Assembly: GCA_028826165.1 (NCBI GenBank)
Contig: JAPDFW010000082.1
Coordinates: 186,001-250,000, forward strand
Source: Anaeramoeba ignava
Lineage: Eukaryota > Metamonada > Anaeramoebidae
DNA: 64,000 nt
Reading direction: 5' to 3'
Positions within the stretch are counted from its first letter, which is position 1; every line of letters starts with the position of its first letter. A model generated the notes under the pieces. The model ran no database searches. It was not told the DNA's origin and worked only from the letters and a program-made list of their open reading frames with translations. Made by a program: the position numbers and the translations under genes. Of the stretch, positions 47,596-59,146 are shown in pieces.

Positions 47596-50500
47596 TTATT
47601 TAAACCTTCCTTTTTTATTTGAAGTAAATGGGATTCGAAAAGGAAGCTTTCTTGTAATTGATTCAATCGGTTGAGGAAGTTCTTCATCTCTTCCTTCAAA
47701 AAAATGGTCTGAAGTAAGAAAATTATTCATTTCCTGCTCAAAAAAATCAAATGAAATTGAAGGTTTTGGAATAAGCCACTTGACAAAACATTGATTTAGT
47801 GAGATATGGTTATTTGATCCAAAACTCTTGATTGAAGCAAAAATCTCAATTCCACCCTCCATTCTCATTCCTACACAATCACCTATTCTTAAAATCATGT
47901 CTTGAATATTTTTATCTGAGCCTTTCTTTGCATTTTCCATTGTATCCTCTCTTTTTTTTTGTTCAAAGAAAAAATCAACATTTTCCGATGATTTTGATTT
48001 GGCAAAATATTTTTTTGGTGTTTTTCCATCTTGATTTGAATTTTGATTTATATTTGAATTTATATTTGAATTTATATTTGAATTTATATTTGAATTTTGA
48101 TTTGAATTTGAATTTTGATTTGAATTTGAATTTGAATTTGAATTTATATTTGAATTTTGATTTGTATTTGTATTTGAATTTTGATTTGAATTTGTATTTG
48201 AATTTGTATTTGTATTTGAATTTTGATTTGAATTTGAATTTATATTTGAATTTGTATTTGTATTTGAATTTGAATTTATATTTGAATTTGAATTTATATT
48301 TATATTTGAATTTATATTTGAATTTATATTTGAATTTATATTTGAATTTGAATTTGAATTTGATTGATTTTTCTGACTTTTTGGATTTTGAGTTTTTGCT
48401 TTCTTGTTTTTTTGGGATCTACTCTTTTTATTTTTACTTCGGGCTTTTTTAACATGATTTTGTTGTGTTTCTTTTTTTGTTTTGTTTCTTCTATTCCTGC
48501 GATTATTATTTTTTTGTAAATTATTCCTTGAATTTTTGTGATGATTGTTTCCTATATTCTTATTTTCTTTTTTTAAATATGAAATTTTTTCAGAATGGAC
48601 TTGATTATGATCATTAATGTTTTGTGGGGAAGTGTCATTAATTTCTTGGGTATTCACGCTCAATATGATTTGATTTTGTGCTTTGTCTAAAGACAAATCA
48701 ATTTGATTTTTTTCTGTTGTTTTTAATTTAGTTAAATATTGAGGAATTGAGCTTTTTTGATTTTTTTCATTTTTTACTGAGGATTCCTCTTTTAATTGGT
48801 TAAATGTATCTTTTTTAGATTTATCAATAGTTGGGTTTGTTAGGGAAATTGATTTTGGGATATTTTTTTCATTTTCATTTTCATTTTGATTTTGATTTTG
48901 ATTTTGATTTTGATTTTGATTTTGATTTTGATTTTCAATTTGATTTTGATTTTGATTTTGATTTTGATTTTTATTATTTTGATTTTGATTTTCATTTAAA
49001 TTTGAATTTATATTTGAATTTGAATTTATATTTGAATTTGAATTTATATTTGAATTTATATTTGAATTTGAATTTGAATTTACATTTTCATTTTGATTTT
49101 GATTTTGATTTAAATTTTCATTTTGATTTTGATTTTCATTTTCATTTTCAATTTCATTTTTATTCTGGTTTTGATTTTGATTTTCATTTTCATTTTGATT
49201 TTCATTCTGATTTTGATTTTGATTTTCATTCTGATTCTCATTTTGATTTTGATTTCCATTTTCATTTAAATTTTCATTTTCATTTTCATTTTCAATTTCA
49301 TTTTCATTTTCAATTTGATTTTCATTTTGATTTTCATTTTGATTTTGATTTTGATTTTCATTTTCATTCTGATTTTGATTTTGATTTTCATTCTGATTCT
49401 CATTTTGATTTTGATTTTCATTTTCATTCTGATTCTCATTTTGATTTTGATTTCCATTTTCATTTAAATTTTCATTTTCATTTTCATTTTCAATTTCATT
49501 TTGATTTTCAATTTGATTTTCATTTTGATTTTCATTTTCATTTTGATTTTGATTTTCATTTTGATTTTCATTCTGATTTTGATTTTGATTTTTATTTTGA
49601 TTTTGATTTTGATTTTTATTCTCATTTCCATTTAAATTTTCATTTTCATTTTCATTTTCATTTTCATTTTCATTTTGATTTTGATTTTCATTTTGATTTT
49701 CAATTTGATTTTGATTTTCATTTTCATTTTCATTTTCATTTTGATTTTCATTTTCATTTAAATTTTCATTTTCATTTTCATTTTGATTTTGATTTTGATT
49801 TTGATTTTGATTTTGATTTTGATTTTGATTTTGATTTTGATTTTGATTTTGATTTTGATTTTGATTTTGATTTTGATTTTGATTTTCATTCTCATTTCCA
49901 TTTAAATTTTCATTTTCATTTCCATTTAAATTTTCATTTTCATTTTCATTTTCATTTTCATTTTGATTTTGATTTTGATTTTCATTTTCAATTTGATTTT
50001 GATTTTGATTTTGATTTTGATTTTGATTTTGATTTTGATTTTGATTTTGATTTTCATTTTCATTTTTATTCTCATTTTCATTCTCATTTCCTTTTTGATT
50101 TTGATTTTCAATTTGATTTTCATTTTCATTCTCATTTTCATTTAAATTTTGATTTTCATTTTCATTTAAATTTTCATTTTCATTTTCATTTTGATTTTGA
50201 TTTTCATTTTCATTCTCATTTTGATTTTGATTTTCATTTTGATTTTGATTTTGATTTTGATTTTCATTCTCATTTTCATTTTGATTTTCATTTAAATTTT
50301 GATTTTGATTTTGATTTTGATTTTGATTTTGATTTTGATTTTGATTTTGATTTTGATTTTGATTTTGATTTTGATTTTGATTTTGATTTTGATTTTGATT
50401 TTGATTTTGATTTTGATTTTGATTTTCATTCTCATTTCCATTTAAATTTTCATTTTCATTTTCATTTAAATTTAAATTTTCATTTTCATTTTCATTTTGA

Positions 50501-51546
50501 TTTTGATTTTGATTTTGATTTTGATTTTCAATTTGATTTTGATTTTGATTTTGATTTTGATTTTGATTTTGATTTTGATTTTGATTTTGATTTTGATTTT
50601 CATTTTTTTCATTTTGATTTTGATTTTCAATTTCATTTTGATTTTGATTTTCAATTTGATTTTGATTTTCATTCTTATTTAAATTTTCATTTTCATTTAA
50701 ATTTTCATTTTCATTTAAATTTTCATTTTCATTTTCATTTTCATTTTCATTTTGATTTTGATTTTGATTTTGATTTTGATTTTGATTTTCATTTAAATTT
50801 TCATTCTCATTTCCATTTAAATCATCTTTATTATGCTCCATTGTTTGAGTAAATGAATTAATAAGAGAAAGAAGTTGTGCATATTTTTTATTTTGAGAAG
50901 AATCTGTTTGAATAACTCTAAGATTGAAATCAGATTTCGCCTTCTGGTTTATTAAATTAAAACGAACTGTTGCTTCTGAATTATTCAAAGTTTCAATTTT
51001 CTCTTCAATTTCTTTTTGGATTTCAATTTGAGAAATATTTGGTGTGTCTAATAGTAATGAAGGTAATGAAAATGGTAATAAATGTGATGATTGAGAAATT
51101 TGCGGATTTTTGAATTCTTGAAAAATATGATGATTTTTTTCAATATCATTTTCTGTTTTTAATTGATCAATTTCATCAAATATTTCAGAACCGTTTTTCG
51201 TTTTTGTTTTCTTTTTCTTTTTTTGTTTTTGGTTTTCTTTTCTTTTTTTTTTTTCGTTTTGTTTCGCTTTTGATTTTTTTTCTCTTGTTTTTCCTTTTCG
51301 TTTTTTTCGAGTTTTTTTTTTTTTGTTTTTTTTCTTTTTATTTCCGTTTTCTTTTTCCTTTTCTTTATCTTTATCTTTTTCTTTATCTGTTGCCAATCTC
51401 CATCCAACTTGTCGATCTTTTCCATGTCTTTTACGATAAACAGCGCAAGCATTACAAAAATATTCATCTCCAATTTTCCTCCAAAGCGGTGTTTTAGTTA
51501 CTCCACAAAAGGGGTTGGAACATTTGATTACTACAGGCTCATTCAT
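47596..51546 (-). CDS. GATA-finger protein with giant N/Q/E repeat and BAH-like C-terminus
   Basis: Intronless, 1316 residues. The N-terminal GATA-type zinc finger has Cys at 9, 14, 31 and 34 (C-x4-C-x16-C-x2-C) with TPLWRK and FCNACAVYRKRHG, so it is a predicted DNA-binding transcription or chromatin factor. A very basic stretch (KKKNKKKKTRKKRK) is a likely nuclear signal. From about residue 240 to 900 there is an almost uninterrupted array of NQ, NE, NL and NS units. A second NS/IN/TN-rich array lies near 1090-1180. The last 120 residues are normal sequence resembling a BAH-like domain (ILRIGDCVGMRMEGGIEIFA, FVKWLIPKP, LTSDHFFEGRDEELP). A chromatin reader role is inferred from the pairing. 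Confidence 0.8.
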   Translation of the reverse strand: MNEPVVIKCSNPFCGVTKTPLWRKIGDEYFCNACAVYRKRHGKDRQVGWRLATDKEKDKDKEKEKENGNKKKKNKKKKTRKKRKGKTREKKSKAKQNEKKKRKENQKQKKKKKTKTKNGSEIFDEIDQLKTENDIEKNHHIFQEFKNPQISQSSHLLPFSLPSLLLDTPNISQIEIQKEIEEKIETLNNSEATVRFNLINQKAKSDFNLRVIQTDSSQNKKYAQLLSLINSFTQTMEHNKDDLNGNENENLNENQNQNQNQNQNQNENENENENENLNENENLNENENLNKNENQNQIENQNQNEIENQNQNEKNENQNQNQNQNQNQNQNQNQNQNQIENQNQNQNQNQNENENENLNLNENENENLNGNENENQNQNQNQNQNQNQNQNQNQNQNQNQNQNQNQNQNQNQNQNQNLNENQNENENENQNQNQNQNENQNQNENENENQNQNENENENLNENENQNLNENENENENQIENQNQKGNENENENKNENENQNQNQNQNQNQNQNQNQNQIENENQNQNQNENENENENENLNGNENENLNGNENENQNQNQNQNQNQNQNQNQNQNQNQNQNQNQNQNQNENENENLNENENQNENENENENQNQIENQNENQNQNENENENENENENLNGNENKNQNQNQNKNQNQNQNENQNENQNQNENENQNENQIENQNEIENENENENLNENGNQNQNENQNENENQNQNENQNENQNQNQNENENQNQNQNENQNENQIENENEIENENENENLNENGNQNQNENQNENQNQNQNENQNENENQNQNQNKNEIENENENQNQNENLNQNQNQNENVNSNSNSNINSNINSNSNINSNSNINSNLNENQNQNNKNQNQNQNQNQIENQNQNQNQNQNQNQNQNENENEKNIPKSISLTNPTIDKSKKDTFNQLKEESSVKNEKNQKSSIPQYLTKLKTTEKNQIDLSLDKAQNQIILSVNTQEINDTSPQNINDHNQVHSEKISYLKKENKNIGNNHHKNSRNNLQKNNNRRNRRNKTKKETQQNHVKKARSKNKKSRSQKNKKAKTQNPKSQKNQSNSNSNSNINSNINSNINSNININSNSNINSNSNTNTNSNINSNSNQNSNTNTNSNTNSNQNSNTNTNQNSNINSNSNSNSNQNSNSNQNSNINSNINSNINSNINQNSNQDGKTPKKYFAKSKSSENVDFFFEQKKREDTMENAKKGSDKNIQDMILRIGDCVGMRMEGGIEIFASIKSFGSNNHISLNQCFVKWLIPKPSISFDFFEQEMNNFLTSDHFFEGRDEELPQPIESITRKLPFRIPFTSNKKGRFK
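48870..50830 (-). repeat. Coding ATTTTGATTTTC / ATTTTGATTTTG hexamer array
   Basis: About 2 kb of (ATTTTG/ATTTTC) units in frame with the GATA-finger gene, read on the minus strand as Asn-Gln and Asn-Glu. The opposite strand is open for 673 codons (F-D/F-H) only because ATT, TTG and TTC never give stops. Confidence 0.9.
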
Positions 51547-51611
51547 TTAGATTTAAAAAGCTGATTTGGACAAATTTTTTTTTTATTACAAACTAATTTT
51601 AAAAAAGAAAA

Positions 51612-51640
51612 AAGAAAAAAAATGGAAAAAAAAATGTTTA
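51612..51640 (-). promoter_or_regulatory. CATTTTTTTTTCCATTTTTTTTC before the GATA gene
   Basis: TCATT-like cores on the minus strand about 75-90 bases before the ATG at 51546. Confidence 0.35.
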
Positions 51641-51699
51641 TAAAAACCATTTCTTTTATTAAATTTATTCTTTTATTTAATTTCCTTCAAATCTTTTTT

Positions 51700-53405
51700 T
51701 AATTTTATTTTATTAAATAATAAGTAATTAATTTATATTTATATTTATTATTTTAAACAGATTTTATATTATTTTATTAATAATTATTATTTAATTTTTA
51801 AATAAAAAAATTAATAAAATATTTTAATTAAATTATTTCTAAATTTAAATATACTTTATTAAATAATAAGTAATTAATTTATATTTATAATTAATATTTT
51901 AAATAGATTTTATATTGTTTTATTAATAATTATTATTTAATTTTTAATTAAAAATTAATAAAATATTTTAATTAAATTATTTCTTAATTTAAATATATTT
52001 TAATAAATAATAAGTAATTAATTTATATTTATAATTAATATTTTAAACAAATTTTTATATTATTTTTATTAATAATTATTATTAAAAATTTAAATTAAAA
52101 ACTAATAAAATATTTTAATTAAATTATTTCTAAATTTAAATATATTTTATTAAATATTAAGTAATTAATTTATATTTATAATTAATATTTTAAATAGATT
52201 TTATATTATTTTTTATTAATAATTATTATTTAATTTTTAAATAAAAATTAATAAAATATTTTAATTAAATTATTTCTTAATTTAAATATATTTTATTAAA
52301 TATTAAGTAATTAATTTATATTTATATTTAATATTTTAAACAAATTTTATATTGTTTTATTAATAATTGTTATTTAATTTTTAAATAAAAATTAATAAAA
52401 TATTTTAATTAAATTATTTCTAAATTTAAATATATTTTAATAATAAATAATAAGTAATTAATTTATATTTATATTTAATATTTTAAATAGATTTTATATT
52501 ATTTTATTAATAATTATTATTTAATTTTTAAATAAAAATTAATAAAATATTTTAATTAAATTATTTCTAAATTTAAATTTATTTTATTAAATAATAAGTA
52601 ATTAATTTATATTTATATTTAATATTTTAAATAGATTTTATATTATTTTATTAATAATTATTATTTAATTTTTTAAATAAAAATTAATAAAATATTTTAA
52701 TTAAATTATTTCTAAATTTAAATATATTTTATTAAATAATAAGTAATTAATTTATATTTATATTTAATATTTTAAACAGATTTTATATTATTTTATTAAT
52801 AATTGTTATTTAATTTTAAATTAAAAACTAATAAAATATTTTAATTAAATTATTTCTTAATTTAAATATATTTTTATTAAATAATAAGTAATTAATTTAT
52901 ATTTATAATTAATATTTTAAATAGATTTTATATTATTTTATTATTAATAATTATTATTTAATTTTTAAATAAAAATTAATAAAATATTTTAATTAAATTA
53001 TTTCTAAATTTAAATATATTTTAATAAATAATAAGTAATTAATTTATATTTATAATTAATATTTTAAATAGATTTTATATTGTTTTACTAATAATTATTA
53101 TTTAATTTTTAAATTAAAAATTAATAAAATATTTTAATTAAATTATTTCTTAATTTAAATATATTTTATTAAATAATAAGTAATTAATTTATATTTATAA
53201 TTAATATTTTAAATAGATTTTATATTATTTTATTAATAATTGTTATTTAATTTTTAAATAAAAAAATTAATAAAATATTTTAATTAAATTATTTCTTAAT
53301 TTAAATATATTTTATTAAATAATAAGTAATTAATTTATATTTATAATTATTATTTTAAATAGATTTTATATTGTTTTATTAATAATTGTTATTTAATTTT
53401 TAAAA
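51700..53405. repeat. Satellite: twelve tandem units of about 145 bp
   Basis: Each unit starts at TAAGTAATTAATTTATATTTAT. Starts are near 51721, 51867, 52011, 52158, 52303, 52451, 52595, 52740, 52885, 53031, 53177 and 53322, so spacings are 144-148 bp. Units also share TTTTAAATAGATTTTATATTATT, TTAATAATTATTATTTAATTTT and AATATTTTAATTAAATTATTTCT. Differences are single substitutions and small indels. It is far more AT-rich than any exon and has no ORF. It fills most of the gap 51547-53486. Confidence 0.92.
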
Positions 53406-53486
53406 AACAAAAAAATCTTTTCTTTTTGATTTATTGATTTATTGATTAAAAAATTTTAAAAAGGAAATTATTTTATTCAATTATTT

Positions 53487-54211
53487 TTATTTTTGTCCTT
53501 GAATTGTAATAATTATTTTGCGTTTTCTTGCAGAGTCACGATGTTCATTTAGATAAATACCTTGCCATGTTCCAAGACCTAATTCACCTTTTACAATTGG
53601 AATTGTTAAAGAAGCACCAAACATTGAAGATTTAAAATGGGCTAACAAAATTAAATCCAAAATATAAAATTCAAATATAAATTAAAATCAAAATTAAAAT
53701 CAAATATAAATTAAATCCAAATTAAAATTAAAATCCAAAATCAAATATAAATTAAATCCAAAATATAAAATTAAATCAAAATTAAAATTAAAATCCAAAA
53801 TCAAATATAAATTAAAATTAAAATTAAATTTAAATTTAAATCAAATATAAATTAAAAACCTGGCATATCATCTTTTCCTTCATAACTATGAATATATGAA
53901 GTTCCATCAGGAACTAATTTATTAGAAATATTTTCCATATCATCTCTAACAGATGAATCAAAGTTTTCATTAATTGTTAAAGATGCACTTGTATGTTTTA
54001 CTTTTAAGAGAAAATGATTTAAATTTTAAAATTTAAATTTGAATTTAATTTTTTTATTGTTACAAAAAATATTCACTAATCCAACAGATATTTTATTTAT
54101 TGAATTATTAATTTCTTTTGTAATAACATCAGTTATAAGATGAAAACCTCTCTTGTATGGACCAAGAGAAATTGTTGTTTGAAAAAAAATACAAACACTT
54201 TGAACTTCCAT
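53487..54211 (-). CDS. YjbQ/UPF0047 family protein
   Basis: Exons 54211-54064, 54000-53860, 53641-53487; 147 residues, close to the usual size of about 140. Family signatures: [17 protein letters not shown] near residue 20, then [54 protein letters not shown] and the final [20 protein letters not shown]. Bacterial and archaeal members form trimers with a conserved acidic/His pocket, and some are reported to have secondary thiamine-phosphate synthase activity. The cellular role in eukaryotes is unclear. The exon 1/2 and 2/3 joins restore the conserved blocks exactly. Confidence 0.88.
53655..53855 (-). repeat. AAATATAAATTAAAATC repeat in YjbQ intron 2
   Basis: Irregular units of AAATCAAATATAAATTAAAATC fill the intron 53642-53859. 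Confidence 0.7.
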
Positions 54212-54300
54212 TAAAAAAAAATTGAAAAAAAATGAAATGAAAAAAAAATCATTTTTCTTTTTTTTCTTTTTTTCTCTTTCTTTTCTTTTAAAATTATAAA

Positions 54301-54765
54301 ATGTTTAGACAACAACAAGTTTCAAAAAAATGGGTAGTTTATGAATTGATGTTAATATCTTTTGTGGGTTTAACTTTATCTCTATTTTCAGAAATACCCA
54401 AAACCGTTGATATAACAATTATAAATATGACTTTACCATTTTGTTCTTATGAAAACAATCCATTTCAACAACAAAATTGTTCAAATGAAAAAAATCATTT
54501 GTATATTGTAAAAAATCTTTTGAAATCAAATTCTAACAATAACGACAATAGCTCTTCAAGTGAATTGTTGATCAAAAGACCTTTGGGAATTGCTTTGAAT
54601 ATTTTTTATGATTTTTTATTTGTTGTTTCTATTATTTGGAGAATTTCAATAAGAGGAAAGCCTGGTAAAATTGTTTGGGATTTTGGAACACAACTTGAAA
54701 AATCTCCGTTATTGAATTCTACTTTTGATGATGATTTTGATGCATATCGAGAATTGTTTAATTAG
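54301..54765 (+). CDS. Small two-TM membrane protein of unknown function
   Basis: One exon, 154 residues, TAG stop, preceded by a TCATTTTTCTTTT tract. There are two hydrophobic segments, ELMLISFVGLTLSLFSEI (residues about 15-32) and LGIALNIFYDFLFVVSIIW (about 98-116). The loop between has NITL-like sites and three Cys, so it is probably lumenal or extracellular. The short C-tail is acidic (DDDFDAYRELF). It may have a further exon. No family recognised. Confidence 0.6.
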   Translation: MFRQQQVSKKWVVYELMLISFVGLTLSLFSEIPKTVDITIINMTLPFCSYENNPFQQQNCSNEKNHLYIVKNLLKSNSNNNDNSSSSELLIKRPLGIALNIFYDFLFVVSIIWRISIRGKPGKIVWDFGTQLEKSPLLNSTFDDDFDAYRELFN

Positions 54766-55107
54766 TTTTATTGAAATAATTTTTTTTTTTTCAATTTATT
54801 TTCCCAAAAAGAAAATTATTTTTTTTTTGGGGAATTTATTTAAAGATTTTGAAAGTAAATTATTTTATTTACAAAAAAAAAAAGAAATGAATAATAAATT
54901 TCTTTTGTTTTCTTTTGTTTTCAAATTAAAAATTTTTTTTCAAAATTTAAATTTTGATTATGGCTTTTTATTCAAATATCAAAAAAAGGAACTGAAATCG
55001 AACAAAAAAAAAAAAGGGAAAAAGAAAAAGCCATTTATGTTTGTTGAACCAAAATTAAAAGAATGATTTTCATCAAAAAAAAAATTGAAATTAATTATTC
55101 ACAAAAA
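54766..55107. other. Convergent gap without recognisable features
   Basis: AT-rich sequence with Lys/Phe-coding shadow ORFs between the two-TM gene and the LMBR1 gene. No homologous exon, repeat or RNA could be seen. Confidence 0.5.
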
Positions 55108-58100
55108 TTATTTGTGAAATCTTAAAATTTTGTTTTTAGATCTGTCTCTTGGTTTAATTATTAATATTATTAAAGTTAATCCAATTATTCCCATGAGGAT
55201 ATCAGTAAAAACTTTCCAAACAACTCTAAAACCTTGTAAATTTGTAACTTGAACACCATAAAGCACTATAAAATTAAAATTCATTTATAAAATAAAAATT
55301 CATTTATAAAATTAAAATTAAAATTAAAATTAAATAAGAAAGTAAATTTACTATCAAAGGAGGTTAATCTTGCATAATCAGCAAATGCCATTGCACAAAA
55401 TTGAGAAACTGTGATTGAAGATAATAAAATTAAAGCAGTATTAAAAAGTAAAGAACTCATAATTGTTCCATTAATTCTAATCAAAAAGAAATTTGAATAT
55501 TGTAAATATAAATATAAATATAAATATAAATGTAAATATAATTGTAAATATAATAAAATAAATGTAAATATAAATATAAAAATAAAAATAAAAACATAAA
55601 ATTAAATATAAATATAAAATATAAATATAAATTTAATTATAAATATAAATATAAATATAAATATAAATATAAATATAAATATAAATATAAATATAAATAT
55701 AAATTTAAATATAAATATAAATATAAATATAAATATAAATATAAATATAAATATAAAATATAAATATAAATATAAATATAAATATAAATATAAATATAAA
55801 TATAAATATAAATATAAATATAAATATAAATATAAATATAAATATAAATATAAATATAAATATAAATATAAATATAAATATAAATATAAATATAAATATA
55901 AATATAAATATAAATATAAATTTAATTATAAATATAAATATTTAAAATATAAAATTTACCTCATTGGATGAACTGAAAAAAAGAAAATTCTAAAACCAAA
56001 TTTCACATTTCCTTTGACAACAGCCCATAAAAGATAAAAAGAAAATATTCCATAAGTAATTGCTCCAAATAGTGAAAAAGCATCATCAAGTGAATTTAAG
56101 TAATTATTCATAAATAAAGAAATTGGTTTTTTTGGAAGCATATAAAGAATAATGTGAAGAATCCAAATTATAGAAACAACTAACGATACAATTCCAAGAA
56201 GTAGTTTTAAAAAATGTTTAACAGGACTACCTCCAAATTCTTTATAAGCAAGATTTAAATTTTTATAATCTTCTTCTAAAAAGAAAACTGCTTTTCTAAA
56301 TTCGTTATATTTTCTTCTTTGTTTCATTTTTGAACCTTTTCCTATTCTTCTGCTTTCGTCAATTTTTCTTGCATCAAGTAATAAATCTGATGCTCTTCTG
56401 TTGATATCTGTCTTATATCTTGCATATCTTTAAATAAAATTAAAATTAAAATTAAAATTAAAATTAAAATTAAAATTAAAATTAAAATTAAAATTAAAAT
56501 TAAAATTAAAATTAAAATTAAAATTAAAATTAAAATTAAAATTAATATTAAAATTAAAATTAATATTAAAATTAATATTAAAATTAAAATTAAAATTAAA
56601 ATTAAAATTAAAATTAAAATTATTATTAAAATTAAAATTAAAATTAAAATTATTATTAAAATTATTATTAAAATTAAAATTAAAATTAAAATTAAAATTA
56701 AAATTAAAATTAAAATTAAATATTAAAATTAAAATTAAAATTATTATTAAAATTATTATTAAAATTAAAATTAAAATTAAAATTGAAATTAAAATTAAAA
56801 TTAAAATTAAATATTAAAATTAAAATTAAAATTAAAATTAAAATTAAATTACTGTTCTAATTTTATTCTTCTTGGTCTATGAACCCAACCCAGAATCAAA
56901 TCTAAAGGAATAGCAATAATTCCAATACCACCAAACAACATAAACAAAAGCCAACCAGCAAAACTTAAAATTGCAATGATATAAACAACCACACTAACTT
57001 TTACATCCCAAAAACCATATTTTCTAGAGCAATTAAGTGTGCAAGGAGTAGTTTGTACAGGATCTGTTTCGGGAATAGTTCCTCCTTGAAGTAATGTAAC
57101 TTCTATTTCAGCTTTACCAACAAATAAATATAATAAGATAATAATCAGTGCAAATATAAAGAAAGTAATAAAAGTCCAAATAATTGCTCTTCTTATAGGA
57201 TGTCTAATTTATATAAAAAAAATAAAAAAATTATTATAAAATTATTATTAAAATTATTATTTAATTTATTATAAAATTATTATTAAAATTATTATTAAAA
57301 TTATTATTAAATTTATTATTAAATTGATTATTAAATTTATTATTAAATTTATTATTAAATTTATTATTAAAATTATTATTAAATTTATTATTAAAATTAT
57401 TATTAAATTTATTATTAAAATTATTATTAAAATTATTATTAAAATTATTATTAAATTTATTATTAAAATTATTATTAAATTTATTATTAAATTTATTATT
57501 AAATTTATTATTAAATTTATTATTAAAATTATTATTAAATTTATTATTAAAATTTATTATTAAATTTATTATTAAATTTATTATTAAAATTATTATTAAA
57601 TTTATTATTAAAATTATTATTAAATTTATTATTAAATTTATTATTAAATTTATTATTAAAATTATTATTAAATTTATTATTAAATTTATTATTAAAATTA
57701 TTATTAAATTGATTATTATATTTTATTATTAAATTTATTATTATATTTATTATTAAAATTATTATTATATTTATTATTAAATTTATTATTATATTTATTA
57801 TTAAATTTATTATTATATTTATTATTAAAATTATTATTATATTTATTATTAAATTTATTATTAAATTTATTATTAAATTATTATTAAAAATATTATTAAA
57901 TTTATTATTAAAATTATTATTAAAAATTATTATTAAAATATATTATTAAATTTATTATTAAATTTATTATTATATTTATTATTAAAATTATTATTAAAAT
58001 TATTATTAAATTTATTATTAAATTTATTATTAAAATTATTATTAAATTTATTATTAAATTTATTATTAAATTTATTATTAAAATTATTATTAAAATTATT

Positions 58101-58988
58101 ATTAAAATTATTATTATATTTATTATTAAAATTATTATTAAATTTATTATTAAATTTATTATTAAATTTATTATTAAATTTATTATTAAAATTTATTATT
58201 AAATTTATTATTAAAATTATTATTAAATTTATTATTATATTTAATTATTAAATTTATTATTAAATTTATTATTAAATTTATTATTAAATTTATTATTAAA
58301 TTTATTATTAAATTTATTATTAAATTTATTATTATATTTATTATTATATTTATTATTAAAATTATTATTAAATTATTATTAAATTTATTATTAAAATTAT
58401 TATTAAATTTGAAAAAAAGTTTTCTTGAAATTTATTATTAAAATTATTATTAAAATTATTATTAAATTTGAAAAAAAGTTTTCTTGAAATTTATTATTAA
58501 AATTATTATTATATTTATTATTAAATTTATTATTAAATTTGAAAAAAAGTTTTCTTGAAATTTAATTTAATTTAATTTAATTGATTTTAGTTACCTTCCA
58601 TCATCAACATTTTCATAGTAAAAAATAGAGAAAGGAATTATAACAAGAACAAATCCAGCAGTTGCCATCAAAAATATCTCGAGAGCTATAAATATATTTA
58701 ACCCTCCTTGTGTATTTCTGTTTATAACATCCATTGGAAGCAAAAGAACATTAAAACAAGATAAACTTAGACCAAGAATGACTACAATTTTAGGAAACCA
58801 AGCAGTATTTTTATCCTCTTTTTATTTTTCATAATTGAATTTTTATTTTAAATTTTTTTTATTTTTTTTTTTTTTAATTTTTTTTTTAGTCAACCTTCGT
58901 GTTGGAAATAAACTAAGAAATATAATGAACCAATAACCACTAATACGAAGAGAACAATCATAGTAATCAAAAGGATAATATTTATCAT
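55108..58988 (-). CDS. LMBR1/LIMR-family multipass membrane protein
   Basis: Six exons: 58988-58895, 58817-58595, 57203-56853, 56427-55960, 55476-55352, 55265-55108; 472 residues. About nine TM segments. It matches the plant/protist LIMR branch: YFLVYFQHE near residue 30, then [54 protein letters not shown] and [14 protein letters not shown]. Further on are [53 protein letters not shown] and [11 protein letters not shown]. The LMBR1 family includes LMBRD1 (lysosomal cobalamin export) and lipocalin receptors. The role of this branch is unproven. A predicted cytosolic helical segment lies in the middle ([18 protein letters not shown]). Confidence 0.88.
55495..55945 (-). repeat. ATAAAT hexamer array in LMBR1 intron
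   Basis: The intron 55477-55959 is a nearly pure AAATAT/ATAAAT hexamer array. Confidence 0.9.
56430..56850 (-). repeat. AAAATT array in LMBR1 intron
   Basis: AAAATT hexamers with ATTATT variants fill the intron 56428-56852. Confidence 0.85.
57215..58565 (-). repeat. TTTATTATTAAA array in LMBR1 intron 2
   Basis: The 1391-bp intron 57204-58594 is built of AAATTTATTATT and AAATTATTATT units. Near the donor side, three copies of a non-repeat block TTTGAAAAAAAGTTTTCTTG sit at about 58408, 58467 and 58538. Confidence 0.85.
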
Positions 58989-59146
58989 TTTTTTTTTACT
59001 TGATTAATTAATCTCGATATAAAAATAAAAAGAAAGAAAAAAAGATGAAAGAAAAAGAAAAAGAAAAAAGAAAAAGGAAAAAATGATTTTTTTCAACTCT
59101 TTTTTTTTTTAAAAAATTTTTTTCTATTATTTTTTTTTATTCTATT

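Noticed and set aside
48831-50852. 673-codon plus-strand ORF of F-D/F-H repeats
   Set aside because: It is the antisense of the N/Q/E repeat of the GATA gene. ATT, TTG and TTC complements cannot make stops, so openness is automatic.
51700-53405. CRISPR array reading of the 145-bp repeats
   Set aside because: The whole unit is repeated with no variable spacers, and the genome is eukaryotic.
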